DNA from: Planctomycetota bacterium
Lineage (GTDB): Bacteria > Planctomycetota > Phycisphaerae > FEN-1346
Direction of reading: 5' to 3'
Length of the DNA: 15,977 nucleotides
Assembly: GCA_026386995.1 (NCBI GenBank)
Contig: JAPLMO010000363.1
Coordinates: 1 to 15,977, forward strand
The position numbers and the translations under genes are program-made. Positions 7,270-15,807 of the stretch are shown here, piece after piece (position 1 is the stretch's first letter; each line of letters opens with the position of its first letter). The notes under the pieces were generated by a model. The model had not been told where the DNA came from and did no database searches. It was given only the letters and a program-made list of their open reading frames with translations.

Positions 7270-9155
7270 AGCAGCACCGCCACGGCGATGAAGACAACGG
7301 CGCCGATTGCAAGGCCCATCGCGTACCACCGGACGTTGCCCGTCTGCGTCTGGCTGAGAACAACGTGCGAGAGGCGGGCGGCCCACGCGACCGCCGCGCA
7401 GAGGGCGTCGATGAAGTCGCCCTTGTTCACCCGCGCGATCCACACATACGGCCGGATGAAGAGCCGCTCGTACAGCCAGTCAAAGCCCCAGCCGCCGAAC
7501 CAGAACCGCCGGACGGCCGAGCCGACGGAACTTGCCGCCAGCCGGTCCGCCAAGGCCGGGCTCCGCAGGAAGCAGCGGTAGGCGAAGTAAATGCCCGTGA
7601 TGCACACGAGGCCCGCAACGGCCTGGAGCCAGCCATCGGCCGGGATCGCGGCCGGCGCGACCTCCGGCAAGGCTGACGCGAGAAAGTTCGAGAAAACAGG
7701 CCGGCCGCCCAGGTTCGCGGGGAGTTCGATAAACCCGCCCACGATCGAGAGCGCCGCCAGGACCGCCAGCGGAATGCCGATCGCCACACCCGGCCGCCGC
7801 GCGGGTTTCTCCTTCAGCGGCCCGAAGAACACAAGGAACACCATGCGGAAGGTGTAAACGGCCGTCAGAAGCGCCCCCGCCAGGCCCGCCAGCCACAGCC
7901 ACAGGCCGCCCGCCGGGGCCATCCACGCCCGCGCCAGGATGAGGTCCTTCGAGTAAAAGCCCGCGGTCACTAGGGGCAGCGCCGCCAGCGACGCCGCGCC
8001 GATAAGGAACGCCCAGAACGTCCCAGGCAGTTCTTTCCGCAGCCCGCCCATCTTGCGCATGTCGTGCTCGTGATGCAGGGCGATGATGACCACGCCCGCG
8101 CCGAGGAAAAGGAGGCTCTTAAAGAACGCGTGCGTCATGAAGTGGAAGATGGCCGCCGACCATGCGCCCACCCCCAGCGCCAGGAACATGTAGCCGATCT
8201 GGCTGATCGTCGAGTACGCCAGGACCCGCTTGATGTCGGTCTGCACGAGCGCCGCACAACTCGCCACCAGCAGCGTGGCCGCGCCGATGATCGCCACCGC
8301 CAGTTGCACCGCCGGGGCGAGCGCAAACAGGACGTTCATCCGGGCGATGAGGTACACGCCCGCCGTGACCATCGTGGCGGCGTGAATCAGGGCGCTGGTG
8401 GGCGTCGGGCCGGCCATTGCGTCCGGCAGCCACACCTGGAGGGGCAACTGCGCCGACTTGCCGATCGCCCCGGCCAGCAGCAGCGCCGCGGCGGCGGTCG
8501 CCAAGCCCGAACCACTCGCCCACTGGGCCGAGGCCCGCTCGGCAATCTGTGGAATCGCCGTCGTCCCGAGGTGCGTAAAGAGGAGCGCCAGGCCCACCGC
8601 GAAGGCCACGTCGCCGACACGCGTTACGATAAACGCCTTGCGGGCCGCGCGGCCGTTGACGGGGTCACGATACCAGAACCCGATCAAAAGGTAACTGCAC
8701 AGGCCGACACCTTCCCACCCCAGGTACAGGAGCAGAAGGTCCCCCGCCAGGACCAGCACGAGCATCGAGGCGACGAAAAAATCCATGTAGGCGAAGAAGC
8801 GGCCGTAGCCGTCGTCCTCGGCCATAAACTCGGCCGAGTAGAGCAGAATGAGAAAGCCCACCCACGCGACCACAAGCATCATGATGCACGAGAGCGCATC
8901 GAGGTGCAGCGTGAACTGCGGCGCAAAGCCGCCGACGCTCATCCACGCCCAGAGCGTCTGCGTGAACTCCTGCGGCTGACCGGCCGGCATGTAGAAGAGC
9001 GCCCCCGCCACGACCGACGCCACCAGCGCCGCAAGGCCCGCCGAGCCGACGCCGATGACCGCCACCAGCGCGCGCGGCCAGCGCCTCCCTCCGAGCACGA
9101 GCAGAAGGAACCCTGCCAGCGGCAGGAGCGGCACCAGGAAGAGCGGCTTCAGCAT
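7266..9155 (-). CDS. nuoL: NADH-quinone oxidoreductase subunit L
   Basis: NuoL is the distal antiporter-like subunit and carries the long lateral helix of complex I. The 629-residue product has the classic GKSAQLPLQVWLPDAMAGPT and ALIHAATMVTAGVYLIAR signatures. K233 (helix 7) and E148 (helix 5) are 85 residues apart, the same as K229 and E144 in E. coli NuoL. DIKRVLAYSTISQIGYM is also present. The ATG at 9155 is 2 bp after the nuoK stop, with GAGG 6 nt upstream. The stop overlaps the nuoM start by 4 bp. The open frame extends well upstream but the extension overlaps nuoK and is not membrane-like, so it is excluded. Confidence 0.97.
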   Translation of the reverse strand: MLKPLFLVPLLPLAGFLLLVLGGRRWPRALVAVIGVGSAGLAALVASVVAGALFYMPAGQPQEFTQTLWAWMSVGGFAPQFTLHLDALSCIMMLVVAWVGFLILLYSAEFMAEDDGYGRFFAYMDFFVASMLVLVLAGDLLLLYLGWEGVGLCSYLLIGFWYRDPVNGRAARKAFIVTRVGDVAFAVGLALLFTHLGTTAIPQIAERASAQWASGSGLATAAAALLLAGAIGKSAQLPLQVWLPDAMAGPTPTSALIHAATMVTAGVYLIARMNVLFALAPAVQLAVAIIGAATLLVASCAALVQTDIKRVLAYSTISQIGYMFLALGVGAWSAAIFHFMTHAFFKSLLFLGAGVVIIALHHEHDMRKMGGLRKELPGTFWAFLIGAASLAALPLVTAGFYSKDLILARAWMAPAGGLWLWLAGLAGALLTAVYTFRMVFLVFFGPLKEKPARRPGVAIGIPLAVLAALSIVGGFIELPANLGGRPVFSNFLASALPEVAPAAIPADGWLQAVAGLVCITGIYFAYRCFLRSPALADRLAASSVGSAVRRFWFGGWGFDWLYERLFIRPYVWIARVNKGDFIDALCAAVAWAARLSHVVLSQTQTGNVRWYAMGLAIGAVVFIAVAVLL

Positions 9156-9157
9156 CC

Positions 9158-9466
9158 TCAGCCTCGCATCTTCGACGCCGCATCGGCGTCGACCGTCCGG
9201 AACCGGTGATACAGTTGCAGCACCAAGGCCAAGCCCACCGCGACCTCGGCGGCGGCCGTCGCCAAGATGAAGAGGAACATGACTTGCCCGTCGGCGGCCC
9301 CCCAGCGGGCGCCGGCAACCACGAACGCCACTCCGGCCGCGTTCAGCATGATCTCGATCGACATCAGGACAAAGACGATGTTCCGCCGCGCCAGCACACC
9401 CACGAGGCCCAGGACAAAGAGGGTCGCTGCCAGCGCAAGGCCGTGTTCCATCGGGATGGCGGTCAT
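9158..9466 (-). CDS. nuoK: NADH-quinone oxidoreductase subunit K
   Basis: A small membrane subunit of the complex I proton path, 102 residues, the usual family size, with three predicted helices. The two conserved membrane glutamates are at E38 ([15 protein letters not shown]) and E74 ([13 protein letters not shown]), with the same 36-residue spacing as E36 and E72 in E. coli. The ATG at 9466 overlaps the nuoJ stop (ATGA), and a GGAGGAGGGG run on the minus strand ends 4 nt upstream of it. A longer upstream reading overlaps nuoJ and is rejected. Confidence 0.97.
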   Translation of the reverse strand: MTAIPMEHGLALAATLFVLGLVGVLARRNIVFVLMSIEIMLNAAGVAFVVAGARWGAADGQVMFLFILATAAAEVAVGLALVLQLYHRFRTVDADAASKMRG

Positions 9467-9987
9467 GGTGGCCCCTCCTCCGGGCCGGTCTCGAGCGATT
9501 CGCGCCGGCCCAGGTGATACCCTCCCACGAGGCCCGCCAGGAGGAGCATGCCGGCAAGTTCCACGCCCAGGACGTAGGGGCCGAAGAGCGCCTGGCCGAC
9601 TTCCTTCGGGCCAACCTGGGCGGCCTCCGCAACCTCGGCCCCGCCGCCCGAGGCCGCAACGTACAGGAGTTCCGCCAGCAGGACGAGGCAAAGAATCGTC
9701 GGGCCGGCCCAGGCGCTGGGGGCGAGCCACGCCCGCTCGCGCTCCACCGACGGGGCGCCCAGGTTCAGCATCATGATGACGAAGACAAACAGGACCAGGA
9801 TCGCCCCGGCGTAGATGATCACCTCCAGGGCTGCCACCAGCGGCGCCCCGAGCGTAACGAAGACCATCGCCACCGCCAGCAGCGACACCACGAGGTACAG
9901 CAGCGCGTGGACGGCGTGCGCCCGCGTGACGACGAGCAGCGTCGCCACGACGGCTACGGCGGCCGAAATGTAGAAGATGTAGGCCAT
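9463..9987 (-). CDS. nuoJ: NADH-quinone oxidoreductase subunit J
   Basis: A membrane subunit of complex I with five predicted helices, 174 residues. The signature is [20 protein letters not shown] around residues 55-74, which includes the pi-bulge helix implicated in coupling in this family. Start ATG at 9987, 11 bp after the nuoI stop; the Shine-Dalgarno is weak. The last residues ([14 protein letters not shown]) are hydrophilic and overlap the nuoK ribosome binding site. Confidence 0.96.
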   Translation of the reverse strand: MAYIFYISAAVAVVATLLVVTRAHAVHALLYLVVSLLAVAMVFVTLGAPLVAALEVIIYAGAILVLFVFVIMMLNLGAPSVERERAWLAPSAWAGPTILCLVLLAELLYVAASGGGAEVAEAAQVGPKEVGQALFGPYVLGVELAGMLLLAGLVGGYHLGRRESLETGPEEGPP

Positions 9988-9998
9988 CGCTTACACGC

Positions 9999-10514
9999 TC
10001 ACGGCATCAGGCTGCGCACGTCGACGGGCGGCAGTTCGTCCTCGGCCTCGCCCTTGTCCTTGCCCTTGATAGCCAGCCCCGCCACACGGTAGAAGTTGTA
10101 GCCGGGGTACTTGCCCACGCCGCTGATAAGGAGGTCCTCTTTCTCGTACACAAGGTTCTTGCGTACGAACTCGCCCATCTCAAAATCGGGCGTCAGTTGG
10201 ATCGCGTACGTCGGGCAGGCCTCCTCGCAGAGGCCGCAGAAGATGCACCGCGAAAAGTTGATGCGGAACCACTCCGGGTACCGCCGCCCGTGCGCGTCCT
10301 CGGCGGCCTGGAGGGCGATGCACTCCACCGGGCAGACGACCGAGCACAGGTGGCACGCCACGCACCGCTCGCCGCCGTCCGGATCGCGCGAAAGGATGAT
10401 GCGGCCGCGCCACCGCGGCGCCAGGTACGGCTTCTCCTCGGGATACTGCACCGTTTCGCGCCGCCGGAAGGCGTGCAGGAAAACGGTCCAGAGCGTACGC
10501 AAGATGCTGAACAT
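9999..10514 (-). CDS. nuoI: NADH-quinone oxidoreductase subunit I (two 4Fe-4S clusters)
   Basis: NuoI carries electrons through clusters N6a and N6b towards quinone. The 171-residue product has two ferredoxin motifs: C51-x2-C54-x2-C57-x3-C61-P and C90-x2-C93-x2-C96-x3-C100-P. An N-terminal amphipathic stretch ([16 protein letters not shown]) fits membrane association. The ATG at 10514 is preferred because AAGGAG lies 9 nt upstream; an in-frame GTG 24 nt earlier would place that site inside the gene. The 127-bp gap to nuoH, unusually wide for this operon, is almost filled by a 108-bp palindromic repeat. The C-terminus is hydrophilic ([16 protein letters not shown]). Confidence 0.97.
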   Translation of the reverse strand: MFSILRTLWTVFLHAFRRRETVQYPEEKPYLAPRWRGRIILSRDPDGGERCVACHLCSVVCPVECIALQAAEDAHGRRYPEWFRINFSRCIFCGLCEEACPTYAIQLTPDFEMGEFVRKNLVYEKEDLLISGVGKYPGYNFYRVAGLAIKGKDKGEAEDELPPVDVRSLMP

Positions 10515-10523
10515 ACAACAACA

Positions 10524-10529
10524 CTCCTT
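10524..10529 (-). promoter_or_regulatory. Ribosome binding site of nuoI
   Basis: AAGGAG on the minus strand, 9 nt before the ATG at 10514. It lies just outside the palindromic repeat, so nuoI keeps its own initiation signal. Confidence 0.7.
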
Positions 10530-10538
10530 TACACGCAC

Positions 10539-10646
10539 CCGTCAACTTCGATTATGCGGGTGCCACGGCTGCGCCTTGTGCAGCCGTGGTCGTCAGCAGG
10601 AATTCACGGCTGCAAACGGCGCAGCCGTGGCACCCACAGACTCAAT
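10539..10646. repeat. 108-bp palindromic repeat, family 1 copy B (nuoH-nuoI junction)
   Basis: Same length and same orientation on the plus strand as copy A (4042-4149), about 90% identical. Outer arms are GGGTGCCACGGCTGCGC and its perfect complement. The inner inverted repeat is better kept here (GCAGCCGTG against CACGGCTGC), so this copy may be closer to the ancestral form. Its right edge, CAGACTCAAT, contains the TGA stop of nuoH, exactly as copy A does for nuoN. It sits inside the operon and could slow or attenuate transcription into nuoI-N, or stabilise processed mRNA ends, as REP sequences do. Confidence 0.92.
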
Positions 10647-11598
10647 CTTGCGTCGCCAGCACGAGCGCCCCCGTCACGGCCAGGTTCACAAGCGCCAGAG
10701 GCAGGCAGACCTTCCACCCCAGCGCCATCAACTGGTCGTAGCGGTAGCGCGGCAGCGCCCCGCGCACGAGAATGAAGAACGCGATCACCAGAAGCGTCTT
10801 GACGATAAACCACGCCAGCGCCGGCATCCACGGCCCGAGCCACCCGCCGAAGAAGAGCGCCACCGTCAGCGCCGAAATCAGCGTCAGGCCGATGTACTCG
10901 CCGACGAAGAACATGGCGAACTTCATGCCGGAGTACTCCGAGTGGTAACCGGCCACGAGTTCCCCCTCCGCCTCGGGCAGATCGAAGGGAATTCGCCGCG
11001 TCTCGGCCAGGCCGGCGATGACGAAGATCACGAGGCCCACGACCTGCGGCACGCAGAACCACAGGCGCTTCTGGGCCTCGACGATGTCGGCCAGGTTGAA
11101 ACTGCCCGCCATCAGCACCACGCCCATCAGCGCCAGCCCCATGAACACTTCGTAACTGACCATCTGGGCGGCCGCCCGCATCGCGCCCACGAGCGAGTAT
11201 TTATTGTTCGACGACCACCCCGCCAGCACGATGCCGTAAACGCCCAGCGACGAGACGGCCAGGAAAAAGAGCAGCCCCACGTTCAGGTCCGTCACGACTA
11301 TGCCCGGCGCAAACGCCACGACGACAAACCCCAGCAGCGTCGTCACGACCACGGTCGCCGGGGCCAGCACGAAGACGGGCTTCTCCGCGAACGGCGGAAT
11401 CCAGTCCTCCTTGAAGAAGAGTTTGACGACGTCGGCCACGGGCTGCGCCAGGCCCAGCGGGCCGCACCGGTTCGGCCCGTAGCGGTCCTGGAAAAGGGCC
11501 AGCAGCCGCCGCTCACCCCAGATGAGGCCCGCGGCTAGCGACAGGATGACCAGCCAGACGGCCAGCGGGATGACGAGGATCGCGATAATGCTGCTCAT
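10642..11598 (-). CDS. nuoH: NADH-quinone oxidoreductase subunit H
   Basis: NuoH joins the peripheral and membrane arms and forms much of the quinone site. The 318-residue product, with about eight helices, has the conserved cytoplasmic loops QDRYGPNRCGPLGLAQPVAD and ETRRIPFDLPEAEGELVAGY followed by HSEYSG, which are diagnostic. The ATG at 11598 lies 20 bp after the nuoG stop with a close GAGG. The stop TGA (10642-10644) is inside the edge of the 108-bp repeat, so the final residues (ATQD) run right up to it. Confidence 0.97.
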   Translation of the reverse strand: MSSIIAILVIPLAVWLVILSLAAGLIWGERRLLALFQDRYGPNRCGPLGLAQPVADVVKLFFKEDWIPPFAEKPVFVLAPATVVVTTLLGFVVVAFAPGIVVTDLNVGLLFFLAVSSLGVYGIVLAGWSSNNKYSLVGAMRAAAQMVSYEVFMGLALMGVVLMAGSFNLADIVEAQKRLWFCVPQVVGLVIFVIAGLAETRRIPFDLPEAEGELVAGYHSEYSGMKFAMFFVGEYIGLTLISALTVALFFGGWLGPWMPALAWFIVKTLLVIAFFILVRGALPRYRYDQLMALGWKVCLPLALVNLAVTGALVLATQD

Positions 11599-11618
11599 GT
11601 CCTCACGCTTTCAACTTG

Positions 11619-14510
11619 CTAGTACGACAGCACAACTTCCCTATTGTGCGCGGCGGTTCTCCCGAACCGCCGCGCACATCGCAACCCTGCGCTGTCCTGC
11701 GAAGAACGCGACACTTCAACCCACGCCGGAAGTTCAACCACCGGCCCGCCCGCCAGCCCCGCCGGCAGGCCCACGACGCCTTCCGGCAGCGAGGGCCTTA
11801 GGCGCACCGGCAAACGATACTCCGCCCCGGCCGCGGTCACACAAACGAGGCCGCCTTCCTTGACACCGATGCGCGCCGCATCGTCCGGCCTCAGCGCCAC
11901 GTACGGCCCGGGAGAAAGATGTGCGACGCCGCGCGAAAGAACGCTCAGTTCTTCCGACCCGAAAATGTGGTACAGCGGCACGGCGAGGCCGCGGGTGTCG
12001 TCGCAGCCCGCGCCTATCGGCACGACCTCGGCGACCGGATGGAACGCAGGCGGCACGTCGCGGAACCACTCCGTGCCGGCGCCGGGCGCGGGCTCGATCA
12101 GCCGCCAGCCGGGGTCGCCGCCGAGGAGCGGCCCGCCCACCTCCTGTTGGAACTTATTCAGTGCCTGGACGGAATTCCACCCGGGCGCCCAGTACTCGCG
12201 GATAAGCGGCGACGGCGGCGGCCCAGAGTAGCCTTCCATCGAGAATGCCAGCGGCGAATCGACGTCCTCGGGCGGCTGCGGCTCGTGCACGTCGCGGTCC
12301 GCGTACATCGCCGTGCGGCTGCTGTAACGGTGCGGCTGGCGCGGCAGCCGGGCGCCGGCAACGCGGAAGTCGGCAGGCGGGGCGACCTCAAGCACGGGGG
12401 CAAAGACCAGCATCGCCTCAGCCATCGCGGCCATGACCGCATCGAGGTTCGGCCACTCACCTTGTTTCATGCGTCCGGCGGCAACCGCCAGATCGCGTAG
12501 CCAGCGCCAGGAATCCTGAACGCCGCCTTCCGGGGCGAAGACCTTCAGGTACCGCTGCGCGCGGCCCTCACTAGAGACGAGCATGCCGTCGCCCTCGGCG
12601 AACGTGGCGGCGGGCAGCACGATCTCGGCCCGCTCCGTCGTCAAGTTTGCCAGGTGGTCGATGGCAATGACGTGCTTGGCCACGGCGAGGAGTGCGTCGA
12701 TCGTGGCGAGCTCGGCGCGGCGGTAAAGATCGTTCTCGAGAATAACGAGCGTGTCGGCAGCGCCGCTACGGAGCGCCTCGGCCGCCGCGGTCAACGGCCC
12801 GCCGCCCATGATGGCAAGGCCGAGGCTGTTGGCCTCCGGCACGGTCAGGCAGATACCCGCCGGGCGTCCCGCGGCGCACAGGGCCGAGGCAATGTTGGCG
12901 GCGGCCTGCATAACCGCCTCGCTACGACAGCCGAGGCCGGACACGACCAGCGGCCGCGCGGCCGCGCGCAGCGCCGTGGCGATCCGGTCGGCCAGCGCCC
13001 GCACGCCATCCGGCAGGTCGGGGACCGCCGGTGCACCGGCGCTCAGCGCGTGGGCCACGGCAAACCCCAGCCGCGCGATGTCGTCGGGAGCGGCGCGGTA
13101 AACCTCCGTGGCCACGTCGTCGAGTTTGCCCGCATCGGGCGAGGCGATGTAGAGCGGCCCGAAATCGCGCTGGATCACCTCGCGGTTGGCGCCGTCTTCC
13201 CACTCCGCGATGCCAAGTTTGCGGGCCGCGACCATGCCTTTCTGCAAGACCGACTGCCGCAGGGCGAGCGCCAGCATCGGCGCCGAGTTCGTCACGTCTT
13301 CGCCCAGGACAAACACGGCGTCGGCGCAGCGGGCCTCGTGCATGGACGCAGGGCGCGCTGGGCCGCGGCGCAGGATGTCGATCGCGCCTGCCAGTAACCG
13401 CGCCTCGGCGTCGGAAACGCCCGCATGGAACCGCTCCGGCCCGACGAGCGTGCGCAGGGCGAAGTTCGCCTCCAGCGACGCCCGCGGGCTGCCTATGCCG
13501 ACCGCGCAGCCCGGTTCGCGCAGAAGTTCCGCCGCGCGGCGGATCGCTTCGTCCCGCGATGTGGCACGGCTGGCTTGTCCAGCCGTGGAAATGCCGCTGC
13601 CACTCGCCACGGCTGGACGAGCCAGCCGTGCCACATCCGCCAGAGTATCGGCGTCGCGGATCAATGCCTGGCGTATGCGGCGGTCGCTGTTTACAAACTC
13701 GTAGCCGTACCGGCCGCGGTCGCAGAGGAAATAGCCGTTGACTTCGCCGTTGTACCGGTTGCGGATGCGGCGGAGCATTCCGTACCGCTCGCATGGAATC
13801 GTGTTACAACCCAAGCCGCAGTGCACGCAGACGGACGGGGCGGTCTGGAGGTCCCACTTGCGGGTGTAGTGCTCCTTGAGGGTCTTGTCGGTGAAGACGC
13901 CCGTGGGGCAGACCTCGACCAGGTTGCCGCTGAACTCGTTCTCCAGCGCGCCGTCGGCGTGGCGGCCGAAGTAGACGTGGTTGTGCCATCCGAAGACGCC
14001 GAAGTCGCGCCCGCCCGCGTAATCGTTGTAGAACCGCGTGCACCGGTAGCACTGGATGCAGCGGTTCATCTCGTGGTTGACGAATGGGCCGAGGTCCTGG
14101 TTGTGGTGCGTGCGCTTCTTGAAGCGGAACCGCCGATAAGTGTGGCCGGTCATGACGGTCATGTCCTGGAGGTGGCACTCGCCCCCCTCGTCGCAGACCG
14201 GGCAATCGTGCGGGTGGTTGACCATGAGGAACTCGACGACCGCAGTGCGCATCGCGCGGGCCTCCGGGTCGTCGATGCTGATGCGCGTGCCGTCGGCGGC
14301 CGGCGTCATGCACGCCATGACGATCTTGCCCTGCTTGTCCTCGGCGTCCTTGAAGAGTTTCACGGCACATTGTCGGCACGCCCCGACGGAGTGCATCGCC
14401 GGGTGCCAGCAGAAGTACGGCAGATCGAAGCCGAGCGAGAGGCACGCCGCCAGGAGGTTTCTCCCCTCGGGCACCTCGTACGGCACGTTGTCGACGTAGA
14501 TCGTCGGCAT
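11619..14510 (-). CDS. nuoG: NADH-quinone oxidoreductase subunit G, with two repeat-encoded segments
   Basis: NuoG is the large iron-sulfur subunit of the peripheral arm. The 963-residue product keeps ligands for all expected clusters: N1b C34, C45, C48, C67; N5 H99, C103, C106, C112; N4 C151, C154, C157, C201; N7 C228, C231, C235, C263. A degenerate molybdopterin-oxidoreductase domain follows. The loop around FGVFGWHNHVYFGR and FSGNLVEVCPTGVFTDKT resembles E. coli NuoG. The ATG at 14510 overlaps the nuoF stop (TGATG) and has GGAG 6 nt upstream; a GTG 18 nt earlier is less likely. Residues 293-317 are encoded by a palindromic repeat inserted before RDEAIRRAAELL. The last 30 or so residues contain a second translated hairpin. 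Both keep the frame open, so the protein is probably functional. Confidence 0.95.
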   Translation of the reverse strand: MPTIYVDNVPYEVPEGRNLLAACLSLGFDLPYFCWHPAMHSVGACRQCAVKLFKDAEDKQGKIVMACMTPAADGTRISIDDPEARAMRTAVVEFLMVNHPHDCPVCDEGGECHLQDMTVMTGHTYRRFRFKKRTHHNQDLGPFVNHEMNRCIQCYRCTRFYNDYAGGRDFGVFGWHNHVYFGRHADGALENEFSGNLVEVCPTGVFTDKTLKEHYTRKWDLQTAPSVCVHCGLGCNTIPCERYGMLRRIRNRYNGEVNGYFLCDRGRYGYEFVNSDRRIRQALIRDADTLADVARLARPAVASGSGISTAGQASRATSRDEAIRRAAELLREPGCAVGIGSPRASLEANFALRTLVGPERFHAGVSDAEARLLAGAIDILRRGPARPASMHEARCADAVFVLGEDVTNSAPMLALALRQSVLQKGMVAARKLGIAEWEDGANREVIQRDFGPLYIASPDAGKLDDVATEVYRAAPDDIARLGFAVAHALSAGAPAVPDLPDGVRALADRIATALRAAARPLVVSGLGCRSEAVMQAAANIASALCAAGRPAGICLTVPEANSLGLAIMGGGPLTAAAEALRSGAADTLVILENDLYRRAELATIDALLAVAKHVIAIDHLANLTTERAEIVLPAATFAEGDGMLVSSEGRAQRYLKVFAPEGGVQDSWRWLRDLAVAAGRMKQGEWPNLDAVMAAMAEAMLVFAPVLEVAPPADFRVAGARLPRQPHRYSSRTAMYADRDVHEPQPPEDVDSPLAFSMEGYSGPPPSPLIREYWAPGWNSVQALNKFQQEVGGPLLGGDPGWRLIEPAPGAGTEWFRDVPPAFHPVAEVVPIGAGCDDTRGLAVPLYHIFGSEELSVLSRGVAHLSPGPYVALRPDDAARIGVKEGGLVCVTAAGAEYRLPVRLRPSLPEGVVGLPAGLAGGPVVELPAWVEVSRSSQDSAGLRCARRFGRTAAHNREVVLSY
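11645..11678. repeat. Perfect 15-bp inverted repeat translated in the nuoG tail
   Basis: TGTGCGCGGCGGTTC, loop TCCC, then the exact complement. It is read by nuoG as part of its C-terminal tail (GLRCARRFGRTAAHN). A stem this long and perfect inside a coding end, after the conserved domain has finished, suggests a third palindromic element, or a strong mRNA hairpin before nuoH. It lacks the CCACGGCTG core of the other repeats. Confidence 0.75.
13560..13634. repeat. Double-hairpin palindromic repeat inside nuoG, family 2 copy B
   Basis: The element runs TGTGGCACGGCTGGCTTGTC to the inverted end GTGCCAC(A). The first 32 bp are identical to copy A in nuoM; the middle differs in sequence and is 2 bp shorter. 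Flanking bases extend the symmetry to GATGTGGCAC and GTGCCACATC (13558-13637). Read on the minus strand it adds 25 codons, in frame, at a surface-loop position between the N7 cluster region and the start of the molybdopterin-like fold. Confidence 0.9.
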
Positions 14511-15790
14511 CACCGTCTCCACGGACACCGCTTATCGCGGATGTGCCGCGCGAAATCCTCGCGGAAATACCTCAGGCCGCTCCGCAGCGGCTCCATCGCG
14601 CCGGGCGCAAGATAGCAGAACGTCCGGCCCGGGCCGAGGAAAACCGTGTGGTCCTCCAGGACCTTCATGTCACCCTCTTCGCCGCGCCCCTCCTCGATGG
14701 CCCGCAGCGTGTCGGCCGTCCACGGCAGGCCGTCGCGGCAAGGTGTGCACCAGCCGCACGACTCGCGGGCAAAGAACTCCTGGAGGTTCAGGAGCATCCC
14801 CACCGGGCACGTCCGGTCGTCCAGGACGATCATCGTGCCGGTGCCCAGGCGGCTGCCGAACTTGGGCAGATTGTCGAAGTCCATCGGCGTGTCGAGGTGC
14901 TGCGGCAGGATAAACGGCGTGGAGGCCCCGCCGGGCAGGGCCGCGCGGAACTGGTAGCCGTCGCGCATGCCGCCCGCGTGCCCCTCCAGAACCTCGCGGA
15001 CGGTCGTGCCCATCGGCAGTTCCCACCAGCCCGGGCGGCGGACGTTGCCGGCGACGCAGAAGATCTTCGTTCCCGCGTCGGCCGTGCGGCTGAGTTTGCG
15101 GAACCAGTCGGGGCCGTTGCTCACGATGTGCGGCACGCAGCAGATCGTCTCGACGTTGTTGGCGATCGTCGGCTTGCCCCACAGGCCGACCGTGGTCGGG
15201 TGCGGAGGCTTGGCGCGCGGCACGGCGCGGCGGCCTTCTAGGGCGTCGAGCATGCCGGTCTCTTCGCCGCACATGTAGCGGCCGGCGCTGGTGTGCAGGT
15301 GCATCCGGAGGCCCCAGCCGGAACCGAGGATGTTCTCGCCCAGGTACCCGGCCTCGTAGGCCTCGGCGATGGCCCGCTTCAGGCGGGTGCAGGCCGGCTC
15401 GTACGCGCGGCGGAGGAAGATGTAGGCCACATCGGCCTGGACGGCGTAAGAGGCGACGATCGCGCTTTCGATCACCTGGTGCGGATCGCCTTCTATCAGC
15501 ACGCGGTCCTTGAAGGCCCCCGGCTCCATCTCGTCGGCGTTGACCACAAGGTACTTCGGGCGGGGCGCATCGGCGCCCATCGGCACGAAACTCCACTTCA
15601 TCCCCGCCGGGAAGCCCGCCCCGCCGCGCCCCCGCACGTTCGCCTGCTTGACGAGGTCCGTCACGCCCGCCGGGCCGAGGTCGCGGACGGCCTTGCGCAG
15701 GGACTGGTACCCGCCGGCCTGCTCGTACTCCTTCAGCCAGAGCGGCTCCTGGCCGGGGCGGATGTTTTTCGTTAGCGGTTTTTCGGTCAT
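14510..15790 (-). CDS. nuoF: NADH-quinone oxidoreductase subunit F (NADH- and FMN-binding)
   Basis: NuoF binds NADH and FMN and passes electrons to cluster N3. The 426-residue product shows GRGGAGFPAGMKW (nucleotide binding), ADEMEPGAFKDR, and YMCGEETGMLDALEGRR (FMN site). The N3 ligands are C345, C348 and C351 in SCGWCTPC and C392 in FCYLAPG; the 41-residue gap between the last two equals that in Thermus Nqo1. I chose the ATG at 15790 (MTEKPL); a GTG 9 nt upstream is possible, and neither has a clear Shine-Dalgarno. It follows nuoE after 51 bp that contain a stable hairpin. The stop overlaps the nuoG start by 1 nt. Confidence 0.97.
   Translation of the reverse strand: MTEKPLTKNIRPGQEPLWLKEYEQAGGYQSLRKAVRDLGPAGVTDLVKQANVRGRGGAGFPAGMKWSFVPMGADAPRPKYLVVNADEMEPGAFKDRVLIEGDPHQVIESAIVASYAVQADVAYIFLRRAYEPACTRLKRAIAEAYEAGYLGENILGSGWGLRMHLHTSAGRYMCGEETGMLDALEGRRAVPRAKPPHPTTVGLWGKPTIANNVETICCVPHIVSNGPDWFRKLSRTADAGTKIFCVAGNVRRPGWWELPMGTTVREVLEGHAGGMRDGYQFRAALPGGASTPFILPQHLDTPMDFDNLPKFGSRLGTGTMIVLDDRTCPVGMLLNLQEFFARESCGWCTPCRDGLPWTADTLRAIEEGRGEEGDMKVLEDHTVFLGPGRTFCYLAPGAMEPLRSGLRYFREDFARHIRDKRCPWRR
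14517..14520 (-). promoter_or_regulatory. Ribosome binding site of nuoG
   Basis: GGAG on the minus strand, 6 nt before the ATG at 14510 and inside the 3' end of nuoF. It supports this ATG over the GTG at 14528. Confidence 0.65.
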
Positions 15791-15807
15791 ACGATTCACG
15801 GCATAAC

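Noticed and set aside
5710..7581. A 623-codon plus-strand open frame antisense to nuoM and nuoL
   Set aside because: It is a GC-rich shadow: its translation is His/Arg/Glu/Gln-rich with no domain, while the opposite strand encodes clear NuoM and NuoL. The same applies to long antisense frames over nuoL, nuoH and nuoG.
13560..13634. Frameshift or pseudogene in nuoG at the repeat
   Set aside because: The reading frame is continuous through the repeat and conserved sequence resumes on both sides; all cluster ligands are present.
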